Source: JANQUM01 sp047630355
Lineage (GTDB): Bacteria > Bacteroidota > Bacteroidia > Cytophagales > Spirosomataceae
Direction: 5' to 3'
DNA: 22,455 nt
Assembly: GCA_047630355.1 (NCBI GenBank)
Contig: JBLHXN010000057.1
Span: 1-22,455, forward strand
Under the pieces are notes generated by a model that was given only the letters and a program-made list of their open reading frames with translations, was not told the DNA's origin and made no database searches. Each line of letters starts with the position of its first letter. Position 1 is the first letter of the stretch. The position numbers were made by a program, and so were the translations under genes. Shown one piece after another: positions 1 through 7,555 of this stretch.

Positions 1-1
1 A

Positions 2-877
2 GCCCCCACCTACGTTTTAATTGACCCGAAAGGTGAATTAGTCGGTGAGATAAACCACCCGAAAAAAAGTGAAATGTTAATTAGTCAGTATCGAAATTGT
101 CCCACGGTTAGTGGGCGTTTTAAGGCACTTCAGTTGTTGACTTACGCACCCGAAACCGACGAACTTTACGTCAAAGAACTACTCAGCGATTCCGCCGTGC
201 GAAAGTTAGTTTTGGAAGCGACAAAAGATAGTTTTTGGGGACTACGCGACATGGCAGTACAACGACTTTTTGACTACGACGGCGAAGGTTTTCTGGAAGT
301 TGAAAAAGAACTCCAACTCGTGATAAAAGCTGATAAAAATGCCAACGTACGAGCCGACGCTATTTTAGCGATGAAAAACTTCCTGAACCCGCAAAATGAT
401 ATTCTCTTCCGAGCCGCTCTTCGTGATACATCGTATGCCGTTCGGGGGGCTGCTTTAGAAGCTTTACTGGTAAATAATCCGCCTGATGCCGCCGAACTGG
501 TCAAAGTATTTGAGGATGTCAGAGACGTAAATATTTTTGCATCTGTGGCGAATTATTACGCCGAGGAAGCCAAACCGGAGCGTTTATCGTGGTTTACAGG
601 AAGGTTAAAAGAATTAGGAAATACGGAGCTGTACCAAGTAATGGGCATTTTTGGAACGTACCTGATTCAATCAGATGCAGAGATTCAACTTGGTGCTTTG
701 CCTTTTCTTAACGATATGGCAATCAATAAACCGCAATGGTTTTTACGTTACGCCGCTGTACAAGCCATGCTTTTAATTGGTGATTTACCAGAAACGAAAG
801 CGGCATTAAAATCTGTATTTGAAGCAGAAACGGATCAACGCCTTAAAGACGTTTATTTAAACTATCAGCTCGACTGA
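2..877 (+). CDS. M1-family metallopeptidase, C-terminal HEAT-repeat part (5' truncated by window)
   Basis: The reading frame is open from base 2, so the gene begins before the window and only about 291 C-terminal residues are visible. The first residues (YVLIDPKGELVGEI) look like the beta-strand that closes the domain before the helical C-terminal region of aminopeptidase-N-type enzymes. The rest is alpha-helical with degenerate HEAT-like repeats, for example AVRKLVLEATKDSFWGLRD, NVRADAILAMKNF and AVRGAALEALL. The zinc motif HExxH would lie upstream and cannot be checked. The family normally trims peptides from the N-terminus. The Met codon at 74 is internal and is not a credible start. The gene converges on the membrane-protein gene that follows, with only 8 bases between the stop codons and no obvious terminator. 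It could instead be another HEAT-repeat protein, but the strand before the repeats favours M1. Confidence 0.75.
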   Translation, partial: APTYVLIDPKGELVGEINHPKKSEMLISQYRNCPTVSGRFKALQLLTYAPETDELYVKELLSDSAVRKLVLEATKDSFWGLRDMAVQRLFDYDGEGFLEVEKELQLVIKADKNANVRADAILAMKNFLNPQNDILFRAALRDTSYAVRGAALEALLVNNPPDAAELVKVFEDVRDVNIFASVANYYAEEAKPERLSWFTGRLKELGNTELYQVMGIFGTYLIQSDAEIQLGALPFLNDMAINKPQWFLRYAAVQAMLLIGDLPETKAALKSVFEAETDQRLKDVYLNYQLD

Positions 878-885
878 TTTAAAGG

Positions 886-2292
886 CTATTTTCTCAAATA
901 TATTCCTTCAATTTTGCTTGATTTATAGTCCTTAGCTAGTTCCGGAATTCGTTTGAAAATGGTTGGTATAACGCCTTTTTTATCAATGATAACTTCGGGT
1001 GGTTCTTTTCTGAAATTATCGAAGATATTGACCACGCTTTCGTAATCATTCGGTTCGGCGAGATCACGTTTTGAAAGATTCCAGTTTAGGTAGGCAGTTA
1101 CCTGTTTTCCGTACTTGTACTCGTCTATACGTTCCCCAATAATCAGCATTTTCTTTCCTTTTATAATATCAGGTGGAATCTGCTTGCTTAGTCGGACTTC
1201 CTCCAAATGATTGAATCCCTTTCCGATCAGCGGTTTAACGCCTTGGTATTGGACAAACAAAGTGATAAGCAATAGCATAATAAATGCTACTTCTGGAAGA
1301 TAGGTGCCTTTCATGTGTAGGAAAAATCCGGCAATAAAAATGGCCATAAAAGGCAACGTGCCGTAGAGTTGCATCGGAATTTTGTAGGGAGATAAAAAGT
1401 AAGCCACAACGCCAAAAAGTACGCCTAATAACGCAATTTGGTGCATCCGGCTTTGTCCGCCATTATAACGGCTGTTTGTAATCAGGAAAAAATACCCGAC
1501 TAAACTCACTAATAACGGAATTGTGAATGTGTAAAAAACTTCTATTAATTTTCCAAAACTCAGTTGAGTAAACCGAATGCTACTTTCCAGCACGCTGTAC
1601 TTAAAAGCTTCAAAATCGCTTACGAAATAGAAGTAGATCCCCATGACAAAAATGGGAAGTACAAAACCCAAAACGATTAGTAGAATTTGTCGGAAACTCG
1701 CACCCGTAAATAACAGCATCGCGAGGGTAATCCAGGGTAGAAAAGCCATAAATGGCAAGTGGAATAACGTGGCCACTCCTACAAATAGTCCCACTTCAAA
1801 TACGTCATCTCTGACACCGTCGCGGTTTCCAATTTGTTTTGCAAAACTGTTGTAAGCAATTATCAGGAAGGTGGTTCCCATAAGTGCGGGGGATAGCTTT
1901 CCTAAGTCGAACGACAGGTTAGCCAAAAGCACGTAAACTGCTCCAACCACGTAGTTGCGTTCGAGAAAAAACTCTCGGCGGTTGGTAATTATTGATAAGT
2001 AAACTGCCTGAAAAATTATGAACAAGTAGGCTGTCAATTCATAAGCGAATTGCTCTTGCCCCATAAATAAGTTTACGAGCCAATATACAAATGCAGAAAG
2101 TGGAGCCACGCTTGTCCAGATTTCGGTGTATAAAGTATTGCCTTCGCTCATCTTTTGCCCCAGTACCATCCATTCCATTTCGGGTAGGAGCGTAGGAAGT
2201 TCGCTCGAAATAAACGGTAATTTTAGCAATAGTAGTAACAGTACAATGGCGAAAACCAGAAACGGTGAGTTAATGCGTAGGAAGGTTATCAA
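886..2292 (-). CDS. polytopic membrane protein, GT-C glycosyltransferase-like
   Basis: A 468-residue protein with about ten hydrophobic segments between residues 10 and 365 and a soluble C-terminal tail of about 95 residues. After the first membrane helix, residues 38-67 hold acidic E38/E40, then G51, L54-Y55, E57 and A63-P64-L65. This resembles the first periplasmic loop of PMT/ArnT-type GT-C enzymes (acidic residue, G-x-x-Y, P-P/A-P). The tail contains PEVIIDKKGVIP followed by a FKRIPEL segment, similar to the end of many uncharacterised Bacteroidota GT-C-like proteins. I did not identify a donor or acceptor. A Bacteroidota DUF family of polytopic proteins such as DUF6427 is an alternative. 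The gene stands alone, divergent from rbfA, with a good promoter at 2328-2360. Confidence 0.65.
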   Translation of the reverse strand: MITFLRINSPFLVFAIVLLLLLLKLPFISSELPTLLPEMEWMVLGQKMSEGNTLYTEIWTSVAPLSAFVYWLVNLFMGQEQFAYELTAYLFIIFQAVYLSIITNRREFFLERNYVVGAVYVLLANLSFDLGKLSPALMGTTFLIIAYNSFAKQIGNRDGVRDDVFEVGLFVGVATLFHLPFMAFLPWITLAMLLFTGASFRQILLIVLGFVLPIFVMGIYFYFVSDFEAFKYSVLESSIRFTQLSFGKLIEVFYTFTIPLLVSLVGYFFLITNSRYNGGQSRMHQIALLGVLFGVVAYFLSPYKIPMQLYGTLPFMAIFIAGFFLHMKGTYLPEVAFIMLLLITLFVQYQGVKPLIGKGFNHLEEVRLSKQIPPDIIKGKKMLIIGERIDEYKYGKQVTAYLNWNLSKRDLAEPNDYESVVNIFDNFRKEPPEVIIDKKGVIPTIFKRIPELAKDYKSSKIEGIYLRK

Positions 2293-2327
2293 CGGAACGA
2301 AAGTTTACGTGGTGAACGACTAACCAG

Positions 2328-2360
2328 CAAAATTACGGTTATCCAAAAGGTTAAACCAAA
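2328..2360 (-). promoter_or_regulatory. Bacteroidota-type promoter for the GT-C-like gene
   Basis: On the minus strand TTTG (2360-2357) is followed after 21 nt by TAATTTTG (2335-2328), which fits the TTTG / TAnnTTTG consensus exactly. Transcription would start near 2321, giving a leader of about 30 nt before the ATG at 2292. Confidence 0.6.
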
Positions 2361-2546
2361 ATAAGTGCGGATATTTGTTTAAATACAAAAATGATAAGTG
2401 AGTAATGTCAGTTAGTGGGAGTAGGTCTGATGCACATTATCTAATTTAAATGAACAAGGGATAACGCCTTAGGGTTGAGAAAACGCAACTCACTCATTCA
2501 GCAATGTTCCCGATTGTATTACCGTCGGGACTCAAAACAAGAAAAG

Positions 2547-2930
2547 ATGGAAACGAAAAGACAGAAACAATATAGTAAGCAGATTCAGAAAGACCTCGGA
2601 GAATTATTCCAGCGGGACTTTCGTAAACTCTTTGACGGAGCCTTTGTAACAATCACGGATGTCAAAGTAACGCCGGATTTAGGCATTTCACGGGTTTACC
2701 TCAGTTTTATGCTCGTTAAAGATCAGGAAGCATTGATTGAGAAAATTAGAGAAAATTCGAGTTTAATACGGGGTAAATTTGGAAACAGAGTGCGACACCA
2801 GTTTCGGGTAATTCCGGAGTTTCAATTCTACATCGACGATACCGCCGAAGTAGCTCAAAAAATGCATAACTTACTGGATAGCCTCGATATCCCAGAAGAT
2901 GATTCTGAGCCTGAGGAAGAAGAAAACTAA
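2547..2930 (+). CDS. rbfA: ribosome-binding factor A
   Basis: A 127-residue RbfA that acts in late 16S rRNA maturation of the 30S subunit. The start chosen is the ATG at 2547. The frame extends upstream to 2475, but those 24 extra residues are not RbfA-like, whereas METKRQKQYSKQIQKDL is the usual Bacteroidota N-terminus. The KH-like fold is recognisable from the first helix (IQKDLGELFQRDF), the strand VTITDVKVTPDLGISRVYLS, the second helix ending in IRGKFGNRVRHQF and the final strand IPEFQFYIDD. The tail is acidic, ending in repeated E residues. In many Bacteroidota genomes rbfA is followed by a LolE-like permease gene. Here the next gene is a convergent unknown, and such a permease lies about 12 kb away on the other strand. 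Confidence 0.93.
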   Translation: METKRQKQYSKQIQKDLGELFQRDFRKLFDGAFVTITDVKVTPDLGISRVYLSFMLVKDQEALIEKIRENSSLIRGKFGNRVRHQFRVIPEFQFYIDDTAEVAQKMHNLLDSLDIPEDDSEPEEEEN

Positions 2931-2940
2931 TCTAAAATAT

Positions 2941-2969
2941 CCCGTCGGTGGTTAATATTCGCCGACGGG
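2941..2969. terminator. hairpin between convergent genes
   Basis: CCCGTCGGTG (2941-2950) pairs with CGCCGACGGG (2960-2969), a 10-bp stem with one T-G pair and a 9-nt loop. It begins 10 bases after the rbfA stop and lies before the 3' end of the opposing gene. There is no clear T-run on either side, so this may be a weak bidirectional terminator. Confidence 0.45.
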
Positions 2970-2994
2970 GTATAAACAATATGCCGTTATGACG

Positions 2995-3348
2995 TCACCT
3001 AATTGGCTTCGCCATTGAGTGAATTACGTGTACTACCTTGTCTTTTGCCATACGGTAGAGCGTGGGGTACTTCATTTCCTGCACTTCTGCTTCCAACGCA
3101 TAAATTAGCCGATACAAAGCTTCGCGGTTGCTTTTATAATCAGGAACTGTAAACTGATGAAAACGGGCTTCCTCAAATTCATTGTGGATATATACCACTA
3201 AGTAAAAGTTTCCTTTTACGTAAAAACCCGCTACCTGATGCCGAATATAGGTTCGGAATGACTGACTTTCGTCAGCCATAAAATCAAGGATCTGCATTTC
3301 CTCGTTGGAGTAATCAACCCCTTTAATATTTATAAAGTGCTGTGACAT
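2995..3348 (-). CDS. small soluble protein of unknown function
   Basis: A 117-residue protein that I do not recognise. It has no signal peptide or membrane segment. Residues 50-70 (TYIRHQVAGFYVKGNFYLVVYI) look like two beta-strands, followed by FHQFTVPDYKSNREALYRL, where a helix begins (REALYRLIYALEAEV). The tail is basic and His-rich (KDKVVHVIHSMAKPIR). Composition and codon use match the neighbours, and the frame is free of rare features, so it is probably a real gene. It converges on rbfA and diverges from the PspC gene. No function is inferred. Confidence 0.7.
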   Translation of the reverse strand: MSQHFINIKGVDYSNEEMQILDFMADESQSFRTYIRHQVAGFYVKGNFYLVVYIHNEFEEARFHQFTVPDYKSNREALYRLIYALEAEVQEMKYPTLYRMAKDKVVHVIHSMAKPIR

Positions 3349-3452
3349 TTTCTTTCGTTATTAGCTATTTCTAAAAAGCTATATCTGCTCATTTAGTTCA
3401 TAAATATTTCTCAAGAGTTCATCATTAAAAAAATCCGCTCATGTACTTTGTA

Positions 3453-3483
3453 TTGCATAGTACTGTATGTTTTACTATATTTG
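3453..3483 (+). promoter_or_regulatory. Bacteroidota-type promoter for the PspC gene
   Basis: TTG (3453-3455), a 20-nt spacer and TATATTTG (3476-3483) fit the TTG / TAnnTTTG pattern. The predicted start near 3490 lies about 60 nt before the ATG at 3553. Confidence 0.5.
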
Positions 3484-3552
3484 AATTATCAAACAAGGCG
3501 AAAGAGCAGTTCTTTCGGACGACTGTTGAATAAAGTGTTAACAATATATAAA

Positions 3553-3786
3553 ATGAAAAAGCTAAGAAGAATTAAATCAGAATCTATGTTGGGTGGAGTA
3601 GCCGCCGGATTAGCTGAGTATCTTGATATTGACGCAACCATCATTCGGGTCATCCTCGCCATTGGGATTGTAGCTCCGTTTCCGGTAGTTATTCCTTACG
3701 TAATTATGTGGATTGTAATGCCCGCTGTAGAACCCGCATTGCCGGGTAGAGCCGAACCCAATGACCTGATGATTGTAAGTTCGTAG
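3553..3786 (+). CDS. PspC-domain membrane protein
   Basis: A 77-residue protein made almost entirely of a PspC domain: RIKSESMLGGVAAGLAEYLD, then IDATIIRVI, then a hydrophobic stretch PFPVVIPYVIMWIVMPA that would span the inner membrane. PspC proteins in enterobacteria are partners in the phage-shock envelope stress response. Stand-alone copies are common in Bacteroidota and their role there is mostly untested. The start is the ATG at 3553. A longer frame from a TTG at 3448 would overlap the promoter and add 35 residues unlike any PspC. The gene is monocistronic, with a promoter at 3453-3483 and a strong terminator at 3811-3860. Confidence 0.88.
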   Translation: MKKLRRIKSESMLGGVAAGLAEYLDIDATIIRVILAIGIVAPFPVVIPYVIMWIVMPAVEPALPGRAEPNDLMIVSS

Positions 3787-3810
3787 GAAATATAATTCTC
3801 AGGAGAATCC

Positions 3811-3860
3811 AAACTTCCACAATAGAATTGCGTAGCGGCAATTCCATTATGGAAGTTTTT
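3811..3860 (+). terminator. intrinsic terminator after the PspC gene
   Basis: A 21-nt arm at 3811-3831 is complementary to 3838-3858 at 19 of 21 positions, with a 6-nt loop (GTAGCG) and a T-run at 3856-3860. Both mismatches are C opposite A on the plus strand. They would be G-U pairs in minus-strand RNA, so the fold is perfect when transcribed leftward. Confidence 0.75.
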
Positions 3861-3866
3861 GCTTCA

Positions 3867-3897
3867 ATCCTGTAAGGTTTTCAAAACCTTGCAGGAT
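3867..3897. repeat. REP-like palindrome
   Basis: ATCCTGTAAGGTTTT (3867-3881) is the inverted complement of AAAACCTTGCAGGAT (3883-3897) except for one T-G pair. It is followed by TTT. From memory, palindromes with the core AAGGTTTTCAAAACCTT recur between genes in Cytophagales and related genomes. A genome-wide count would settle whether it is a dispersed repeat or just a second terminator. Confidence 0.55.
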
Positions 3898-3980
3898 TTT
3901 CTGTCCGTTGCTTTGCGTAGTTTTTGTACCGCTCCGGCCTTTAGACTTGTATGTTATAAATATTTCAAGATATTCTTAAC

Positions 3981-4187
3981 TTGGTATACTCTTAAGGTAA
4001 GAGTATAGGTACCAACGGGGATGCTTCATCGTGTTCGGCTGGGTAAGACTAATGGGTTGGTTCAAGCTCCTATTGGTTTACTGTGACACAGTACTCAAAT
4101 AGAAATTCGGGTTTGAGGTCCATTAGTAAGGTATTGAGTGTGGGACAGCCAACTGGCCCAATCAGGAACATAACCTGTTTCAAAACC
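3981..4187 (+). ncRNA. structured leader of the IS110 element, possible relic bridge-RNA locus
   Basis: IS110-family elements with a 5' non-coding end encode a bridge RNA upstream of the transposase gene. This leader contains three ordered stem-loops. The first is TATACTCTT (3985-3993) with AAGAGTATA (3999-4007), framed by TTGG and CCAA at 3981 and 4012. The second is an 11-bp stem, 4046-4056 with 4069-4079 including three G-U pairs, enclosing a 12-nt loop. The third is CTCAAA (4094-4099) with TTTGAG (4112-4117), enclosing 12 nt. A short hairpin followed by two looped stems is the general order expected of such an RNA. The assignment is inference. The element is dead, so the RNA is probably not functional. 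Confidence 0.4.
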
Positions 4188-4712
4188 ATGGAAGATTTTT
4201 CATTTTTCATCGGGATCGATATCTCAAAAGCTACGCTCTATTTTGCAGTCGTGGCATCGAACAAGTTGCTGTTCTACTCCCAATCGACCAACGGCAAGGC
4301 GGGCATTGGGATGTTTATCAAACAACTGAAAACCCGCTGCCCCGACGCTGACCTCAACAACAGCCTGCACTGCATGGAACACACGGGCATCTGTTGAACT
4401 TCCTGCATTTAAGACAGGCAAAAGACCTGGCTCGATCCCGTCCATATCAAGGACAGACTGGGCACGATCCGGGGCAAGGCGAAGACAAGCAATAAGGCCA
4501 ACAAAAAATTAAAGTCACTGCTGTACAACGGGGCCATGTCAGCTACCCAGCATTCACCGGAAATACGGCAATACTACCTCAGGAAAACCGCAGAGGGCAG
4601 AAAGCAAATGCTCGTCGTCAACAACGTCTGCAACAAACTTATCCATCGGGCCTTTTCCTGTGTCAGGCGAAAAGAAAAATATAAAGATTTTTATGCCCAT
4701 TCAGTTGCATAA
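4188..4712 (+). pseudogene. IS110-family transposase remnant with internal deletion
   Basis: The frame from the ATG at 4188 gives FSFFIGIDISKATLYFAV, the N-terminal RuvC-like (DEDD) segment of IS110 transposases. It continues to HCMEHTGIC and stops at 4395-4397. The next family block (LLNFLHLRQA) follows one frame over from 4391. WLDPVHIK then resumes in the first frame from 4425, after an extra base in an A-run. From about 4460 the frame reads GTIRGKAKTSNKANKKLKSL up to a TAA at 4710-4712, which is the C-terminal serine-domain side (Transposase_20) of the family. About 175 codons remain of roughly 330, so the middle of the protein is missing. The lost part includes the following acidic motif (normally near RGKNDxIDA) and most of the central coiled coil. 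The element is inactive. Confidence 0.85.
4188..4712 (+). mobile_element. IS110-family insertion sequence, degenerate
   Basis: This span covers the transposase remnant only. The structured leader from about 3981 probably belongs to the same element. IS110 elements lack long terminal inverted repeats, and neither end could be fixed from the sequence. The coding part is more G+C-rich than the flanking genes, which fits acquisition by transfer. Confidence 0.7.
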
Positions 4713-4752
4713 ACCGTAGAAATCGGCCCGGTTCGTACGTGGATCCTGCGGC

Positions 4753-4824
4753 CTCCCGACCGCCGTTTTGTATTTTTCTACTGCGGTCAGGAGACTGCTT
4801 GTCACGATTCCTCAGTCAAGAGAC
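4753..4824. repeat. GTCAGGAGAC-type motif cluster and imperfect inverted repeat
   Basis: CTCCCGACCGC (4753-4763) is complementary to GCGGTCAGGAG (4783-4793) with one mismatch, around a 19-nt AT-rich centre. The motif GTCAGGAGAC (4786-4795) recurs as GTCAAGAGAC (4815-4824), and in inverted form in the left arm. The stretch between the IS remnant and the sulfatase gene otherwise holds no gene. It may be a dispersed repeat unit or the outer end of the IS element. Confidence 0.4.
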
Positions 4825-4900
4825 GTAAGAAGAGCGAGATTTCCATATTTTAAAAACAGAATTCTCTACCTTTACTCTACAACATATTCAACCTTATACA

Positions 4901-6406
4901 ATGAAAAAACTCCCGCTATTCTTTATCGCAACGTGTTTTCTAACAATTAGTTGCACAGAAAAAACTACTCATAAACAACCCAATGTAATCTATATTCTCG
5001 CCGATGATTTAGGTTACGGCGATGTATCTGCGAATAATCCCGAAGGGAAAATAATCACACCAAATATCGATGCACTTGCTGACGAGGGAATACGATTTAC
5101 AGATGCCCATTCTGGTTCGGCGGTGTGTACGCCCACCCGCTACGGGATTATGACGGGAAGGTACTCGTGGCGGGGAGTTTTAAAAAAGGGCGTAACGTGG
5201 AGTTATGATTCGAGCATTGTGGAAACCGACCGTCTGACGGTGGCAGATTTATTTCAACAGAACGGCTATAAAACGGCGTGTATTGGTAAGTGGCACCTGG
5301 GTTTAAACTGGTCAAAAGAAGATACCTTAGATTACCCCGTAGATTTTAGGAAAGCCGTCGGGAAATCGCCGAATACTAACGGGTTTGATTATTCGTATAT
5401 CATTCCTGCATCATTGGATATTCCGCCGTACGTTTACGTAGAAAACGGTTCGGTTACAGAACATCCCAATCGCCAAACAATAGACGAATCGAAATTTGGT
5501 TGGTGGCGACTCGGTCCAACGGGTAGTGATTTTGTTCACGAAAATGTGTTGCAACGTTTCGCCGATAAAACGGTTGAATTCATCAATCAACAAACGGACG
5601 AGCCGTTCTTTGTATATATGCCATTAGCTGCTCCGCATACGCCCATTTTACCGTCAGAGAAGTTTCGGGGGAAGTCGGGATTGAATGAATACGGCGATTT
5701 TGTTTTGATGGTGGACGATGTGGTAGGACAAGTCCGAGACGCGTTGAAAGCGAAAGGTTTGGATGAAAATACATTGATTATTTTCACTTCTGACAATGGT
5801 TGTGCACCGTACGCTGATGTAACAAATTTAGAAGCAAAAGGACATTTCGCAAGTGGGCCGTTCCGGGGTTACAAAGCCGATATTTTCGAAGGTGGTCACC
5901 GAGTGCCTTTTATCGTAAAATGGGCAAACGAAATCTCGGCGGGCTCAGTTTCGGACGAAACCATCTGTTTAACCGATTTCATGCATACCGCCGCTTCGGT
6001 TCTTGGCGTTGATTTACCCGAAACCGTTGCTGAGGATAGTTATGATTTGTCAAAAATTTGGAACGGAGAATTACCGGAAGGTACATCGCTTCGGGAAGTT
6101 ACCATTCATCACTCTGTAAACGGAACATTCGCCATCCGGCGGGGAGATTGGAAGCTAATTCTGTCACCCGATTCAGGTGGGTGGAGTGAACCAAGACCCG
6201 AGAGGATGAAAGGGAAGACGGGCGTTCAGCTTTATAATTTAGCAACTGATATTGGCGAAAAAACTAACGTTGCGGAGCAAAATCCTGAAATAGTAAGCCA
6301 ATTAAAAGCCGCGTTGAAAAGTAATATTGAAGCGGGTAGGAGTACTGCGGGAGCAAAGCAAGCGTACGTAAATCCAACGGATTGGAATATTCTGAGTAGA
6401 CTGTAA
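4901..6406 (+). CDS. sulfatase lipoprotein, formylglycine type
   Basis: A 501-residue arylsulfatase-like enzyme that should hydrolyse sulfate esters outside the cytoplasm. Residues 1-18 form a signal peptide ending in LTISC, so Cys18 may be lipidated. The metal pair D35-D36 lies in ILADDLGYGD. The sulfatase signature C76-T-P-T-R80 is followed by a YGIMTGR segment, so the nucleophile is a Cys to be converted to formylglycine by the C-x-P-x-R system. IGKWHLG, APHTP and FTSDNGC supply the other usual active-site Lys, His, Asp and Asn residues. Length is normal for the family. The substrate cannot be read from the sequence, and no SusCD pair, glycoside hydrolase or maturase lies in the window. 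The gene starts 188 bases after the IS110 remnant. An upstream frame from 4768 running into it is a shadow. Confidence 0.92.
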   Translation: MKKLPLFFIATCFLTISCTEKTTHKQPNVIYILADDLGYGDVSANNPEGKIITPNIDALADEGIRFTDAHSGSAVCTPTRYGIMTGRYSWRGVLKKGVTWSYDSSIVETDRLTVADLFQQNGYKTACIGKWHLGLNWSKEDTLDYPVDFRKAVGKSPNTNGFDYSYIIPASLDIPPYVYVENGSVTEHPNRQTIDESKFGWWRLGPTGSDFVHENVLQRFADKTVEFINQQTDEPFFVYMPLAAPHTPILPSEKFRGKSGLNEYGDFVLMVDDVVGQVRDALKAKGLDENTLIIFTSDNGCAPYADVTNLEAKGHFASGPFRGYKADIFEGGHRVPFIVKWANEISAGSVSDETICLTDFMHTAASVLGVDLPETVAEDSYDLSKIWNGELPEGTSLREVTIHHSVNGTFAIRRGDWKLILSPDSGGWSEPRPERMKGKTGVQLYNLATDIGEKTNVAEQNPEIVSQLKAALKSNIEAGRSTAGAKQAYVNPTDWNILSRL

Positions 6407-6461
6407 ACAAGCTAAGGCATAATTTTTTAACGAAGTAAGTAAAATATTTACAAATTAATTT

Positions 6462-6768
6462 ATGCAAAAAGCACTCTTATTTCTCTCAGCCAGTTGTACG
6501 AGCTACATTTCAAATAGATGTAGTGAACAACCGCGTTTACGGAAACGGTTCGTGTAATAATTTCAACGGCTCATTAATGAACCTAACGAGCAACGAAATC
6601 AAAATCAGCCGGCTTGCCAGCACCCGCATGTTTTGCAGAAATAACACGATTGAGAACCGCTATTTAAAACTTCTCGAAGCTGCTAAAATCTACGAAATTG
6701 GTTTAAACCAGCTCCGAATGTTTGACGGTGACAAGAAGAATATCCTGACTTTTAAGAAGGTGGATTGA
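6462..6768 (+). pseudogene. META/HslJ-like lipoprotein gene, broken near the N-terminus
   Basis: An ATG at 6462 opens a 31-codon frame whose start, MQKALLFLSASC, is a lipoprotein signal with a plausible lipobox. One frame over, from about 6502, the sequence reads ATFQIDVVNNRVYGNGSCNN and continues to 6768 with ASTRMFCRNN and the LTFKKVD ending. This is the pattern of a META (DUF306, HslJ-like) domain: strand, G-x-G-x-C-N-x-F-x-G, then ASTRMxC. The first META strand and Trp region (normally 25-40 residues between signal and this point) is absent. A deletion therefore seems to have joined the signal to the middle of the domain out of frame. Translation from the GTG at 6523 would give 81 residues with no signal peptide. 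META proteins are envelope or stress-associated, and this copy is likely dead. Confidence 0.65.
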
Positions 6769-6772
6769 CGTA

Positions 6773-7555
6773 TTAACTGATAATTTTAGTTCCCGACTTA
6801 CCCTTTTCAACGGCGTTTAACAATTCTTCTGCATGGCAGATAGTAACTTGTTTTACGCCGTTTTTTATGGCGGCAAAAGCGTTATCCAGTTTTGGAATCA
6901 TGCCTTCGTAAATTACACCTTTGGCTTTGTAGGTTGCGTAGCTTTCTGCTGTAAGTTCGGCAATGACAGAATCGTCATTTTCTGCGTCCGACAAAACGCC
7001 TTTTTTCTCGAAACAATAAATGAGGTTTACTTCGTAATCGCCGCTCATTGCTACGCCAATTGCCGAGGCTTGCGTGTCGGCGTTAGTGTTCAGCATTATT
7101 CCGGTTTTATCAAAAGTCAATGGAGCAAAAATGGGCGTTTTGTTTTGTTGTAAAAGATTGCTGATAAATTGATTGTCCACTTTTTTGATGTCACCCACAA
7201 ATCCGTAGTCAATCGTCTCGACAGGACGTTTCTTCGCAAGGATTACGCCGCCATCTGCTCCGGTAAGACCGATAGCGTCGCAATTATTGGCTTGTAGTTG
7301 AGCCACGATTTGCTTGTTGATTAATCCGCCATATACCATTGTTACCACATCCCGCATCGGTTCATCCGTAATGCGGCGACCTTCCACCATTTTGGTTTCA
7401 ACGCCTAATTTTTTTGCAATTTCGGTGGCTACTTTTCCACCGCCGTGCACGAGGATATTATTTCCTTTTAGTGCGGAGAAAGCGGTGAGGAATTCAGTTA
7501 ATTTTTCGGGATTGTTAATTACATTCCCTCCGATTTTGATGACGTTGAGTTTCAA
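6773..7555 (-). CDS. argB: acetylglutamate (or succinylglutamate) kinase
   Basis: A 260-residue amino-acid kinase for the second step of arginine synthesis, phosphorylating N-acylglutamate with ATP in the cytoplasm. The motifs run in the family order: IKIGG near residue 7, HGGGK at 37-41 for phosphate binding, GLTGADGG, NADTQASAIG and, near the end, GMIPKLDNAFAAIKNGVKQV. Length matches other Bacteroidota ArgB proteins and is shorter than the arginine-inhibited hexameric form, because the N-terminal helix is absent. That suggests no arginine feedback (inference). Some Bacteroidota run this pathway through N-succinyl intermediates, and the sequence alone does not tell which acyl group is used. 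The other arg genes are not adjacent. An ArgE-like gene lies at 21293-22381. Confidence 0.93.
   Translation of the reverse strand: MKLNVIKIGGNVINNPEKLTEFLTAFSALKGNNILVHGGGKVATEIAKKLGVETKMVEGRRITDEPMRDVVTMVYGGLINKQIVAQLQANNCDAIGLTGADGGVILAKKRPVETIDYGFVGDIKKVDNQFISNLLQQNKTPIFAPLTFDKTGIMLNTNADTQASAIGVAMSGDYEVNLIYCFEKKGVLSDAENDDSVIAELTAESYATYKAKGVIYEGMIPKLDNAFAAIKNGVKQVTICHAEELLNAVEKGKSGTKIIS

Noticed and set aside
2475..2546. Upstream extension of rbfA
   Set aside because: The extra 24 residues do not resemble RbfA, and the ATG at 2547 gives the usual family N-terminus.
4224..4445. Minus-strand frame inside the IS110 remnant
   Set aside because: Antisense shadow of the transposase coding sequence.
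4768..4950. Plus-strand frame running into the sulfatase start
   Set aside because: It crosses a repeat region and overlaps the sulfatase signal peptide in another frame, with no protein-like features.
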